Assembly: GCA_900469955.1 (NCBI GenBank)
Contig: UBYX01000016.1
Location: 1 to 64,000 of the forward strand
Source of the DNA: Hyphomicrobiales bacterium
Lineage (GTDB): Bacteria; Pseudomonadota; Alphaproteobacteria; Rhizobiales; Rhizobiaceae
Direction of reading: 5' to 3'
DNA length: 64,000 bases
Below the pieces are notes generated by a model. That model did no database searches. It worked only from the letters and a program-made list of their open reading frames with translations, and was not told where the DNA came from. Within the stretch, counting starts at the first letter, position 1. Each line of letters opens with the position of its first letter. The position numbers and the translations under genes are program-made. This document shows positions 38,692 to 47,463 of the stretch, one piece after another.

Positions 38692-39609
38692 CTAGGCGCT
38701 CATAACGATCGCTTTGGCCATTTGATCCCCAACGATCTTAATTTGGTTCGCGAACCCTGCGATCAGTTCTTCCTTCCTGGTATTACGCGCAAAACACAGA
38801 AGCAGCCCTATGGACGTTTGCGGCTCGAACGGTCGCACGACCACGCGGTCCTCTACCCCTACCACGAACAATGGGTGCAGTAGCGAAACACCATATCCGG
38901 CGGCAACGAATTGCCGGACAGTGTGACTTGTTTCCGTCGAAACGACGACTTGAGGCTTTACGTGATACTTGTCGAATATCTTTGTCGCTCGGTGACCGAA
39001 ATAAACGTTGCTATCAAGAGCGACGTAAGGAATTCCGTCGAGATCGTCTGGACGGATCACATCCCGATCCGCCAAGGCATGCCCGATCGGCATCACACAC
39101 ACCAAAGGATTTTCGAAAACAGGCTCGGCGGCAAGGAGCGGATCATCGACCTGCGCATTGATCAGTCCAATATCCAGCTTACGGCTGAGAACATGTTCCG
39201 AAACCCACCGCGATCCGCCGCACCGGATCGAGAACGTCAGGGCGGGATGCTGCACCCTAAATACTGTCGTCACCCTTTCTACGAAAGCATTGGCCAGAGC
39301 AGGAAGCACACCAATGGACAGCACTCCTTGATCGCCTCTCCGAACGGAAGCAATCGCATTTTCCACCTGCCGTATTCCCGCGAATATACGATCGATTTCT
39401 GCGTATAAGCGCATCGCTTCAGGTGTGGGCAGCAAGCGTCCTTTCTTTCGCTCGAAAAGCCGCAAGTCGCAGTCGGCTTCAAAATATGTCAGAGCCTTGC
39501 TGGCTGAGGGCTGCGAGATATTGAGAATTTCTGAAGCGCGGCTAACGGTACCATGTTCTATAAACGCCTTAAAAATCTCGATCTGGCGAAGGGTGATTGG
39601 ACGTCCCAC
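38692..39609 (-). CDS. LysR-family regulator (OccR/NocR-like context)
   Basis: About 305 residues from a GTG start (VGRPITLRQIEIFKAFIEH). Helix-turn-helix TVSRASEILNISQPSASKAL and a LysR effector domain with LDIGLINAQVDDPLLAAEPVFENPL in segments. It diverges from the 2Fe-2S and FAD subunit genes of an opine-oxidase-like enzyme, the position of OccR and NocR in Ti plasmids. It probably activates those genes in response to an opine. The frame continues upstream to 39684, but that would extend into the divergent promoter. Confidence 0.82.
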   Translation of the reverse strand: MGRPITLRQIEIFKAFIEHGTVSRASEILNISQPSASKALTYFEADCDLRLFERKKGRLLPTPEAMRLYAEIDRIFAGIRQVENAIASVRRGDQGVLSIGVLPALANAFVERVTTVFRVQHPALTFSIRCGGSRWVSEHVLSRKLDIGLINAQVDDPLLAAEPVFENPLVCVMPIGHALADRDVIRPDDLDGIPYVALDSNVYFGHRATKIFDKYHVKPQVVVSTETSHTVRQFVAAGYGVSLLHPLFVVGVEDRVVVRPFEPQTSIGLLLCFARNTRKEELIAGFANQIKIVGDQMAKAIVMSA

Positions 39610-39791
39610 GGTATAGCTTCCCGATATAATCTGTAAGAAAAAATCGTATTGGACGTCATACCGGGAGAATTTTACTCTGGTCAATGATTAGCGCGATAAG
39701 TTTTCGTCAGCGATCCGTCAATAATCGCTATTTCATGAGGCGACAACCAGATCCATTGCCCGACCTGGTGCGTGGCCTGCAGGGAACCCCA

Positions 39792-40097
39792 ATGTTGAAA
39801 AGCCTATTTGATGCGTCCGATCGGCCACCCGATATGACAGTTTTCGTAAATGGCGTGGAAATTCCGGCGTGGGAAGGCGAGACGGTGGCGGGCGTGATGC
39901 TGAGGTTACCAGAATCCTGCCGTGCTTCCACGGTCGGGGGTGTCCCACGACTTCCTTACTGCCAGATGGGTGTCTGCTTCGAGTGTCTCGTCATTGTTGA
40001 TGGAGTAGCTTCGAGCCAAGGTTGCCTGGTGCAGGTGAGCCCAAGCATGCGTATCAACAGTCAGCATGGGCGGAGAGAAATTTCATATGATCTATGA
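39792..40097 (+). CDS. Small 2Fe-2S subunit of opine oxidase-like enzyme (HcnA type)
   Basis: About 101 residues. A ferredoxin-like fold with MTVFVNGVEIPAWEGETVAG and the cysteine set PYCQMGVCFECLVIVDG then QGCLVQV. It matches the small subunit of hydrogen cyanide synthase and octopine/nopaline oxidase-like complexes. AGGGA lies six bases before ATG 39792; earlier ATGs at 39684 and 39735 are less well placed. Its last codons overlap the start of the alpha-subunit gene, so the two are translationally coupled. Confidence 0.85.
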   Translation: MLKSLFDASDRPPDMTVFVNGVEIPAWEGETVAGVMLRLPESCRASTVGGVPRLPYCQMGVCFECLVIVDGVASSQGCLVQVSPSMRINSQHGRREISYDL

Positions 40098-41475
40098 TGT
40101 TGCGGTTGTCGGTTGCGGTCCATCCGGCATGGCGGCTGCAGTTAAACTCAAGAACTTCGGGCTATCTGTTTTGCTCGTTGATGAGCAGCCGGCGCCAGGC
40201 GGCCAAATTTGGCGCGGAATTGAACGCAATGCATCCATAATGTCGAGTGCTTCCCTGTCGGCTCTTGGCGCGGATTATCAGGCGGGCATGTCTTCAGTTC
40301 GGGAATTTCGGGCGGCCAATGTCGACTATCTTCCGTCTACGCAGGTTTGGCAGATAGAAGGCGACTGGACGTTGTTCCTTACGAGTGCGGGCCGAGCAAG
40401 GCGAATTTCGGCACGTGCTGTTCTTCTTGCTACAGGGGCTCAGGAAAGACCTGCGCCATTTGCGGGATGGACTTTGCCCGGCGTCATGACGGTCGGCGCG
40501 GCACAGATCCTTATGAAGTCCGGGGACATGCTACCGAAGGGGCGTATATGGATTGCAGGGTCAGGGCCGCTTCCACTTCTTTATGCCACGCAACTTCTCA
40601 AACGAGGCAAATCGATCTCAGGTTATCTCGATACTTCTCCAGGCCTTGATTTCTCGGCTATCGGAAAGCTTGTCGGCGGATGGAGAAACGTCCCGCAATT
40701 GATCAAGGGCATCGGGTGGCAATGGGGAATGCGTCGCAAAAACCTGCTTCATTGGAAGGTTCAGGGGCTAGCGGCGCAGGGTAACGAACGGCTTGAACAC
40801 ATATCATGGATGGAAAACAGCGAACTCAAATCAGCAGCTGCGGACGTGTTATTGGTTCATGAGGGCGTGGTGCCACGTATTCACGAAACCTTAGCATTGG
40901 GCTGCGAGCACCGATGGAACGACGCGCAGCGATATCTCGCCCCGGCTCTTAGCAAGATGAGGGAAACCAGCCGCATCGGTTTATTTGTTGCCGGCGATGC
41001 CGGCGGGATCGGTGGCTGGGTTGCCGCGGAAGCTTCCGGGGAGATTGCCGCGATCGGAATAGCCGCTCGACTAGGGGCCATAAGCGACGTCGACGGAATA
41101 ATACGCCAGGCGCATCTGCGTCAGCGTCAGGCACGGGCCCTTGCGCTGCGTCCTTTTCTGGACGCCGTCTACCCGCCTCCACGACACGACATTGAAGGTG
41201 ACGTAATGGTGTGTCGATGCGAGGAGGTGACGGCATCTACGGTGAAGACTGCAGCAGATTATTCAGGACCGGACATGAATGCAGTGAAGGCGGCGACCCG
41301 TTGCGGCATGGGACCCTGCCAAGGCAGGCAATGTGGCTATACCGTGCAGTCAATCATATCTAAGGCATCAGGTCAGTCACCTGAGAAATTGGGATTTTAT
41401 AACATCAGACCGCCTTTCAAACCGGTAACTCTAGGGGAGCTTGCTTTGATGGAAGCAGGCAACATGCCTAATTGA
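40087..41475 (+). CDS. Opine oxidase subunit A / HcnB-like FAD protein
   Basis: About 462 residues. The N-terminal FAD motif DVAVVGCGPSGMAAAVKLKN is followed by a second nucleotide site (GRIWIAGSGPLPLLYATQLL). The C-terminal BFD-like 2Fe-2S domain has VMVCRCEEVTAST and TRCGMGPCQGRQCG. This is the alpha subunit of octopine/nopaline oxidases and of HcnB. The normally adjacent beta subunit gene is missing here; the best candidate is at 20748-21887, on the other side of T-DNA1. Start at ATG 40087, after GGAGAG. Confidence 0.85.
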   Translation: MIYDVAVVGCGPSGMAAAVKLKNFGLSVLLVDEQPAPGGQIWRGIERNASIMSSASLSALGADYQAGMSSVREFRAANVDYLPSTQVWQIEGDWTLFLTSAGRARRISARAVLLATGAQERPAPFAGWTLPGVMTVGAAQILMKSGDMLPKGRIWIAGSGPLPLLYATQLLKRGKSISGYLDTSPGLDFSAIGKLVGGWRNVPQLIKGIGWQWGMRRKNLLHWKVQGLAAQGNERLEHISWMENSELKSAAADVLLVHEGVVPRIHETLALGCEHRWNDAQRYLAPALSKMRETSRIGLFVAGDAGGIGGWVAAEASGEIAAIGIAARLGAISDVDGIIRQAHLRQRQARALALRPFLDAVYPPPRHDIEGDVMVCRCEEVTASTVKTAADYSGPDMNAVKAATRCGMGPCQGRQCGYTVQSIISKASGQSPEKLGFYNIRPPFKPVTLGELALMEAGNMPN

Positions 41476-41532
41476 CATTACCGTTCCCGCGAGCCTCAGG
41501 AGGCGGCATTTCACATGTTGCCGTCCTTGACT

Positions 41533-42540
41533 TCAATATCCAAGTGTAGGGTCGACCTTATTGCGTAGGCTTTCGCCTGCGCGCGCACGTTTCAAATTTT
41601 CGGCAAGGATCGCGAGGCAGCGTTCGATGTAGTCGTCTGGAGCATCGGCTGATACATGCGGAAACACCATCAGGTTTGGTGCATCCCAAAGCGGAGAGTC
41701 ATCTGGTAGCGGTTCCTCATCGAAAACATCGAGGATCGCTCCGGAGAGGTGCCCGCTCGCGAGACAAGACACGTGGGCCGAATGGTCCATGATGCCGCCG
41801 CGACCTACATTCACGACGCCTGCGCCACGAGGTAGAGCTGACAACTCGCGCAGCCCAATTACGCGCTGCGTCTCCGGAGTGAGAGGGCAGGCTAAGATTA
41901 GGACGTCGACGTTTGGAAGCTCCTGAAGGACCCTATCCGGTGTAATCATGAGCTTTCCCCCTTCGATGGACTTGCCAGCGCGACGAACGCCGGTGACAAA
42001 GAAGCCCGCGCGGTGCAGACTCCGCGCGATAGCGCCGCCCAACGCTCCAACACCGTAAATCATAACCCGCAGGCCAGCGGCCGTACCGCGGAGCTGGCGC
42101 GACCATTCATGGTTACGTTGACGTGTCGCAATTGCCGGAACTCGGTTATGCAACATAAGGGTCGCCATCAAGCCGAATTCGCTGACTTTTTTGGTGTGAA
42201 CGCCGCTCGCGTTTGTCAACATTGTAGATTGAGCCAGCCACGTAAAAGGTGCGTATTTTTCAACACCTGCGCTCGTGCATTGGATGAGTTTCAGTGTTCT
42301 TCCTTCAGACGCTATGAATGCTGTGTCCAGTCGGCTGGCAATGAGGATATCAGCGGCTTTGAATGCCTCAATATCTCGTTCATCCGAAAATCGACACGTT
42401 AGCGCAGCAGGACTGGAAACTGAAATTAGGCTTTTGAGAACTGCTTCCTCAGAAATATGATACGCAGCGTCGCCATTCCGGACATTTTCGACATAAATTT
42501 TCGGGGCAGCGGACCATTCCGCAGAAGTGGTATCAGCCAT
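41533..42540 (-). CDS. D-2-hydroxyacid dehydrogenase-like protein
   Basis: About 335 residues. The NAD-binding motif is MIYGVGALGGAIARSLHRAG; the catalytic triad context includes NVGRGGIMD with Arg, FDEEPLPDDSPLWDAPNLMVFPHVSAD with Glu and His. These features define the formate/glycerate dehydrogenase family. Start at ATG 42540, after GGAGAGGAAG. It lies on the opposite side of the LacI-type operators from the lacI-type gene. It probably reduces or oxidises a hydroxy acid derived from the imported compound. Confidence 0.85.
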   Translation of the reverse strand: MADTTSAEWSAAPKIYVENVRNGDAAYHISEEAVLKSLISVSSPAALTCRFSDERDIEAFKAADILIASRLDTAFIASEGRTLKLIQCTSAGVEKYAPFTWLAQSTMLTNASGVHTKKVSEFGLMATLMLHNRVPAIATRQRNHEWSRQLRGTAAGLRVMIYGVGALGGAIARSLHRAGFFVTGVRRAGKSIEGGKLMITPDRVLQELPNVDVLILACPLTPETQRVIGLRELSALPRGAGVVNVGRGGIMDHSAHVSCLASGHLSGAILDVFDEEPLPDDSPLWDAPNLMVFPHVSADAPDDYIERCLAILAENLKRARAGESLRNKVDPTLGY

Positions 42541-42589
42541 CTTATTCCGCTTCCTCTCCAATCATTTCACCGTCCGCGACGGGTCGATG

Positions 42590-42625
42590 CAATCGGTTGG
42601 AGCGATAATGCAATCGGTTGGATTG
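42590..42625. promoter_or_regulatory. Putative LacI-type operator pair
   Basis: Two copies of CAATCGGTTGGA lie 21 bp apart (starts at 42590 and 42611). The second completes a palindrome, CAATCGGTTGGATTG, with CAATC and GATTG arms. The same palindrome is found inverted before the M24 gene at 43965. They lie between the divergent hydroxyacid dehydrogenase and LacI-family genes. Confidence 0.7.
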
Positions 42626-42742
42626 TCAAGAAAACTTGTTCAGAACGATCTGATGAGCATTGTACCTTTCTGATCCGACTGTTACCTTCGCCGGAAAGGC
42701 GCGAGTGGCGCTTTTTTCCGATGCACTCGTTCTGGAACAGAT

Positions 42743-43798
42743 ATGCCGCCTTCCTCAATCGACCACAACATTGATTTGCCAGCAGCTGGGCGCCGGCCGA
42801 CTATGGCCGAGATTGCACGGATTGCCGGCGTCGATACTTCGACGGTGAGCCGGGCGCTGGCAGGCAGCCCACGTGTTACGAAAGAGACGAGGGCACTAAT
42901 CGACAAGATCGTCAAGGAGACGGGCTACGTTGTAAATGAGACGGCGAGGCATCTTCGGGGCGGCCGAGCAAACCAGATTCTTGTAATCGTTTCAGATATC
43001 GCCGCTCCATTCTATTCTGACGTTGTCCAGGGCATTGTCGAAACGCTGGCTGAACGTGGGATCAACGTTCTTCTCGGCGTCACCCTACGGCAGCCTAAAC
43101 GAGAGACGCAGCTCGCTAAACAATTACTGACTGGAGTGGTAGATGGAATTATTACCGTCACCGGCAGTATACCAAAACCAATTCTCAATATGCCAGGCTT
43201 CGAGCGGAAGGTCGTCGCAATATCGCGGGCAGTCCCCCACGAAGGTGTGACGTGCGTTACCATCGACAATTACTCTGCCGCCAAACAGGTGATGCAACAT
43301 CTCCGCCAGATGGGACATCAGCATATTGTTTACATTGGTGGCCCGAGTTACTCTGAGACCTACCGCGATCGAAGCGCAGCCTACGCCGATTTTATGCGTG
43401 AGAACGGCCTCAACGATTTCACGAATATGCGCTCGACCGACACCTTTAACAATGATGCAGAATCCGGTCTCGAGATTATGAGATCCATCCTTAACGATGG
43501 AGTTTGTCCAACTGCGGTCTTCTGTGCGACTGACGAACTTGCAATTGGCGCGATGGCCGCTGCTCGGCAAGCTAATAAAGCCATACCAGATGACATGTCA
43601 TTCTTTGGCTTCGATGACTTGAAGCTGACCCCGCTGATGTCGCCCCCATTGTCAACAGTGGCAGTTCCACGGTTTGAGATGGGCCATAATGGCGCGGAGG
43701 CGCTGTTTCGACAGGTATACAATGACGCCCCAGTTTCAACGAAGGTCGTGCTCGAACACCGGCTGGTGCTTAGAGAAAGCGTCGCCAGAATCGCCTAA
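42743..43798 (+). CDS. LacI-family transcriptional repressor
   Basis: About 351 residues. The LacI helix-turn-helix (TMAEIARIAGVDTSTVSRAL, then AGSPRVTKETR) lies at residues 20-65. The periplasmic-binding-protein-like effector domain contains ILVIVSDIAAPFYSDVVQGI and AVFCATDELAIGAMAAARQ. It probably binds the CAATC-N5-GATTG sites on both sides and is released by a compound linked to the imported substrate. Confidence 0.9.
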   Translation: MPPSSIDHNIDLPAAGRRPTMAEIARIAGVDTSTVSRALAGSPRVTKETRALIDKIVKETGYVVNETARHLRGGRANQILVIVSDIAAPFYSDVVQGIVETLAERGINVLLGVTLRQPKRETQLAKQLLTGVVDGIITVTGSIPKPILNMPGFERKVVAISRAVPHEGVTCVTIDNYSAAKQVMQHLRQMGHQHIVYIGGPSYSETYRDRSAAYADFMRENGLNDFTNMRSTDTFNNDAESGLEIMRSILNDGVCPTAVFCATDELAIGAMAAARQANKAIPDDMSFFGFDDLKLTPLMSPPLSTVAVPRFEMGHNGAEALFRQVYNDAPVSTKVVLEHRLVLRESVARIA

Positions 43799-43964
43799 AT
43801 TGATCAACGATCAAAGACCAAAGACCTTAGCGGACGCGATAAGCCTCTATTTCTGAATTTCTCGCTCAGTTGACGCCTGCTGCGCTCTGGGGCCGTACTT
43901 CCGACAGAGAGAATCTTCGACATCTAAATCACATAAAAGTCCCGCAACGACGATTCAATATTGA

Positions 43965-44000
43965 CAATCCAACCGATTGCATGAGTAATACAAACGATTG
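43965..44000. promoter_or_regulatory. Putative LacI-type operator before the M24 gene
   Basis: The palindrome CAATCCAACCGATTG (43965-43979) is the exact inverse complement of the site at 42611. A second GATTG-ending half-site (CAAACGATTG at 43991-44000) follows 21 bp downstream, mirroring the arrangement at the other operator. It lies 18-50 bp before the ATG of the M24 gene. Confidence 0.72.
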
Positions 44001-44017
44001 GACAACTGGGAAATGCC

Positions 44018-45262
44018 ATGATTGAGAATTCAGCAACCACGAATATCAAACTTGCTGCGTATGCTGACCACGCTGTTCGTGCTTCGGCGTCAGAAATAGC
44101 GCAGTCGCGCCATGAGGCTCCACATCTGCCTCACCGAGCCGACCAGAAGAGCAGGGTCGCCGCGCTCGCTGAAGTCCTGCGACGCAGGCAAATCGACGCC
44201 GCAATCATCGATGCGTCTGAACACCTGCGCTATCTGTTTGGGTACGCCCCAAGCGCGTCCATGTACCAATGCTGCATTGTCACGGCTGACGGCAACGTAC
44301 ACGGCGTCGTACGCAAGTTGGACGAGGCGCTTTTCGCGTCTGTTTCGTGGGTCGAAGATCGGGTTACATACCTCGACTGGGAAAGCCCGTTCGACGTGTT
44401 GGTCGCCGAGATTCGCAGACTCAAGCTCGCAAACGCAACGATCGCGCAGGAGCTCGACTCCCATTTCCTTACTGTACGTGATCAGCGACGCATCGAAGCC
44501 GCGCTTCCGGATGCGCAGTTTGCTGATATTTCAGGCGTCATCCTGACAATGCGTGCTAGAAAGTCGCCGGCTGAGATCGAGGAGCATCGTCGTGCTGCCG
44601 CGATTGCCGACTGGGGCGTAGCTGCTATTGTTGATGCGATCAAAGAGGGCGTAAACGAACGTGAGCTTGTTGCAGCTGGGTATTCCGCAGCACTTGCGGC
44701 TGGCGCTGACAACAACGCTCCACGCATCGTCCTGCTCGGCATGGGCTCCGCGACCCAGCACATGCATGGAAGTGTCGGCGACCGGCGTCTTGAGCCCGGT
44801 CAGCCCGTTCATATTGAACTGCTTCCGCAGTCAAATGGCTATTCGTCGCGTATAATGCGACCCGCTGTACTCGGTGCAGCACCCACAGACCTTCAAGCCA
44901 GCTTCGACCAGTTGGTGGCGATCCAAGATTGCCAATTTGCAGCAATCCGGCCGGGGGTTGCAGCGAAGGAGATTGACAGGATCGCACGAGATGGTCTGGC
45001 CACAGCCGGTCTTCGGGCAAGCTTTCCGCACAACACCGGGTACGGGATTGGGATTATCACGGCACCGAAGCTGATGGATTCCGCGCACTTGTATACGCCG
45101 GAAGCGGAGTGGGAACTCCAGCAGGGCATGGTGTTCCACATGTATCTTTCGGCCGGCGGGATACAGACCAGCGAAACGATCTGCGTCACCGACGAAGGCG
45201 TCGAGATCCTGACGCGCTCGCCTCGCCACCTGCAAATTCGACAGCTCGGAAGGAATGCCTGA
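44018..45262 (+). CDS. M24-family (creatinase / X-Pro peptidase-like) hydrolase
   Basis: About 414 residues. The creatinase-type N-terminal domain is followed by a pita-bread C-terminal domain with HNTGYGIGI. Metal ligands usual in metallopeptidases are not all obvious (GSATQHMHGSVGDRR, LPQSNGYSSRIMRP), as in creatinase-like members that hydrolyse C-N bonds without metal. It could open a ring or amide in the imported compound. It has LacI-type operators just upstream, and its stop overlaps the start of the ABC ATPase gene. Confidence 0.78.
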   Translation: MIENSATTNIKLAAYADHAVRASASEIAQSRHEAPHLPHRADQKSRVAALAEVLRRRQIDAAIIDASEHLRYLFGYAPSASMYQCCIVTADGNVHGVVRKLDEALFASVSWVEDRVTYLDWESPFDVLVAEIRRLKLANATIAQELDSHFLTVRDQRRIEAALPDAQFADISGVILTMRARKSPAEIEEHRRAAAIADWGVAAIVDAIKEGVNERELVAAGYSAALAAGADNNAPRIVLLGMGSATQHMHGSVGDRRLEPGQPVHIELLPQSNGYSSRIMRPAVLGAAPTDLQASFDQLVAIQDCQFAAIRPGVAAKEIDRIARDGLATAGLRASFPHNTGYGIGIITAPKLMDSAHLYTPEAEWELQQGMVFHMYLSAGGIQTSETICVTDEGVEILTRSPRHLQIRQLGRNA

Positions 45263-46344
45263 TGAAAGATCGACTCCTCCCTGCGGTTTCCTTCCAGGGC
45301 GTCACACGGCGATATGGAGCCGTCGCCGCAGTAAACGATGTCAGCCTTGATATTGCTCAGGGCGAATTTTTTGCTCTTCTTGGATCGAGCGGCTCAGGCA
45401 AGACCACGCTCCTGATGCTCCTCGCAGGTTTCGACAAGCCGACAGAAGGCCGCGTCCTCATGTCGGGCACATCGGTGACCGAGGTGCCACCGCATAGGCG
45501 TCAGATCGGGGTTGTGTTTCAGAACTATGCGCTCTTTCCGCATCTAACTGCTGCAGAAAACGTTGCCTATCCGCTGAAAATGCGTGGCATCGGGCGTGCA
45601 GAGCGTGAGGATAGGGTTAAGGCAGCACTGAGTCTCGTCAACCTCACTGAACGTGGTGCATCCTATCCTTCGCAGATGTCTGGCGGACAGCAACAGCGCG
45701 TGGCTTTGGCCCGTGCGCTCGTCTTCGGACCGAGCCTGCTGCTCATGGACGAACCGCTCGGCGCGCTCGACCGACGGCTTCGAGACCAAATGCAGCTTGA
45801 GCTGAAACGGATCCAGGGTGAGCTGGGGATTACGGTGATCTACGTCACGCACGATCAATCCGAAGCCATGGCGATGGCAAATCAAATCGGTATCATGGCT
45901 CACGGACAACTGCTGCAGGTGGCCGACCCGGAAACCATCTACGCATCACCCTCCGATCACTTCGTCGCCAGGTTCTTGGGAGAGTGTTCGATCCTGAAAG
46001 TGACATCGATCGATGGTGGCCGCGGTTATGAGATTGCTGGTGCACGGCAATCTTTGCCGTCGATTACGTCGGGGCCGTTCGACCTAGTTGTGCGTCCGGA
46101 GAATGTCTCGGTCCATTCTACGGCGGGGCAGGCGAGCGGAAATGTTTTTGAAGTTCCGGCGACTATCCGCGACATCACTTACCTTGGCGCCGGCTGGCGC
46201 GTGACACTCACACTTCCCGATGGACAGTCATTGCTCGCAACTATCGTGCGTGGAGACGACGTTGCCGGCTATCTTGGCCCTGGCAAACCGGTCTTCGCCC
46301 GATGGGCACCGATGTCCGTCGCTGTACTTCCGGCCGAAGGATAG
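45262..46344 (+). CDS. ABC transporter ATPase, polyamine/opine type
   Basis: About 360 residues. Walker A GSSGSGKTTLL, signature MSGGQQQRVALARAL, Walker B LLLMDEPLGALDRRL, and a C-terminal TOBE region (LVVRPENVSV). This is the PotA/FbpC type, used for polyamines, iron, phosphonates and some opines. Start at ATG 45262, overlapping the preceding stop (TGATG). The binding protein and permease genes follow. Confidence 0.92.
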   Translation: MKDRLLPAVSFQGVTRRYGAVAAVNDVSLDIAQGEFFALLGSSGSGKTTLLMLLAGFDKPTEGRVLMSGTSVTEVPPHRRQIGVVFQNYALFPHLTAAENVAYPLKMRGIGRAEREDRVKAALSLVNLTERGASYPSQMSGGQQQRVALARALVFGPSLLLMDEPLGALDRRLRDQMQLELKRIQGELGITVIYVTHDQSEAMAMANQIGIMAHGQLLQVADPETIYASPSDHFVARFLGECSILKVTSIDGGRGYEIAGARQSLPSITSGPFDLVVRPENVSVHSTAGQASGNVFEVPATIRDITYLGAGWRVTLTLPDGQSLLATIVRGDDVAGYLGPGKPVFARWAPMSVAVLPAEG

Positions 46345-46376
46345 TCCCGAGGCGGTTTCACTGAGAGGCTAAAAAC

Positions 46377-47432
46377 ATGACAAAAAGAGGGGTAAACACT
46401 ATGAGACGTAATCTCTGCACCGGCATCTCACTTGCATTTGCCGCGGCAATCAGCGTTACCTTCGCCACCACGGTGTATGCTGCCGATCCCGGCAAGGTCG
46501 TCGTGGCATCCTATGGTGGTTCTTTCCAGGACGCTCAAACCAAGGCTTTCTTCGAGCCATATGCCAAGGCTACTGGAGCTACGGTCACTGGGACGACCGG
46601 CACGGGATACGCCAAAGTCAAGGCCATGGTCACCAGCGGAAACGTTACGTGGGACGTGATCTCCGCTGATGCGGCAGCCTATGAAAGCGAAGTCAAAGAC
46701 GATCTACTTCAGCCGATTGACTATTCTGTCGTGAAGGCGGACGGGATCCCGGCCGAACTCCGAACGAAGTACGGTGTCGGCTACATGAAGTTCGCCCAGA
46801 ACCTTGCTTGGAATAAAGAAAAGTTCCCGAAGGGTCTGACGCCTGCGCAGTTCTTCGATCCGTCGGTCAAAGCGCGCCGAGTGATGTTGGCGCTGCCCTA
46901 TTACAATCTGGAGTTTGCACTCCTGGCCGACGGGGTGAAGCCGGCCAATCTTTATCCTCTTGATGTGGATCGCGGCCTGAAGGTCATCGATCGCATCAAA
47001 GATCAGATTGTTGGCTTCAAACCGCCGTCGGATGTCCAAGCTTTGATCCAGCAGGGCGAAGTGGACGCAGCCTTCGGCCCGGGCGGCCGGCTCAACAACG
47101 CGATCAAGGCAGGGGCGAACTGGGCTTACACCTACGACGGTTCGGTTACGGTCGTTGAATACTGGGCCGTTCTTAAGGGTGCTCCGAATGCGGCAGAAGC
47201 GATGAAATTCATCAATTTCGCCGTCCAGCCGCAGCCACAGGCGGAATTGCCCAAGCAAATCTTCTACGGCCCGACCAACGTCGAGGGCCTGAAGCTCCTC
47301 GAGCCGGCGCTTGCCAAGGATCTGCCAGGCAATCCGGAGAACGAAAAACTCGGCGGAGTTCTCAATTCGAAATGGTGGAACGATAACCTCGCGTCAGTGT
47401 CGACGCGTTGGTCCACCTATATCATGCAGTAA
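46377..47432 (+). CDS. ABC transporter periplasmic binding protein, polyamine/opine type
   Basis: About 351 residues. Signal peptide from about MRRNLCTGISLAFAAAISVT to TVYAADP; the ATG at 46401 is a good alternative start. The mature part begins GKVVVASYGGSFQDAQTKAF, as in the spermidine/putrescine (PotD/PotF) and related opine-binding proteins. It is expected to deliver the substrate to the fused permease encoded next. Confidence 0.9.
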   Translation: MTKRGVNTMRRNLCTGISLAFAAAISVTFATTVYAADPGKVVVASYGGSFQDAQTKAFFEPYAKATGATVTGTTGTGYAKVKAMVTSGNVTWDVISADAAAYESEVKDDLLQPIDYSVVKADGIPAELRTKYGVGYMKFAQNLAWNKEKFPKGLTPAQFFDPSVKARRVMLALPYYNLEFALLADGVKPANLYPLDVDRGLKVIDRIKDQIVGFKPPSDVQALIQQGEVDAAFGPGGRLNNAIKAGANWAYTYDGSVTVVEYWAVLKGAPNAAEAMKFINFAVQPQPQAELPKQIFYGPTNVEGLKLLEPALAKDLPGNPENEKLGGVLNSKWWNDNLASVSTRWSTYIMQ

Positions 47433-47463
47433 CACATAATATTCAAACGGGGAGGCGGCGAGA

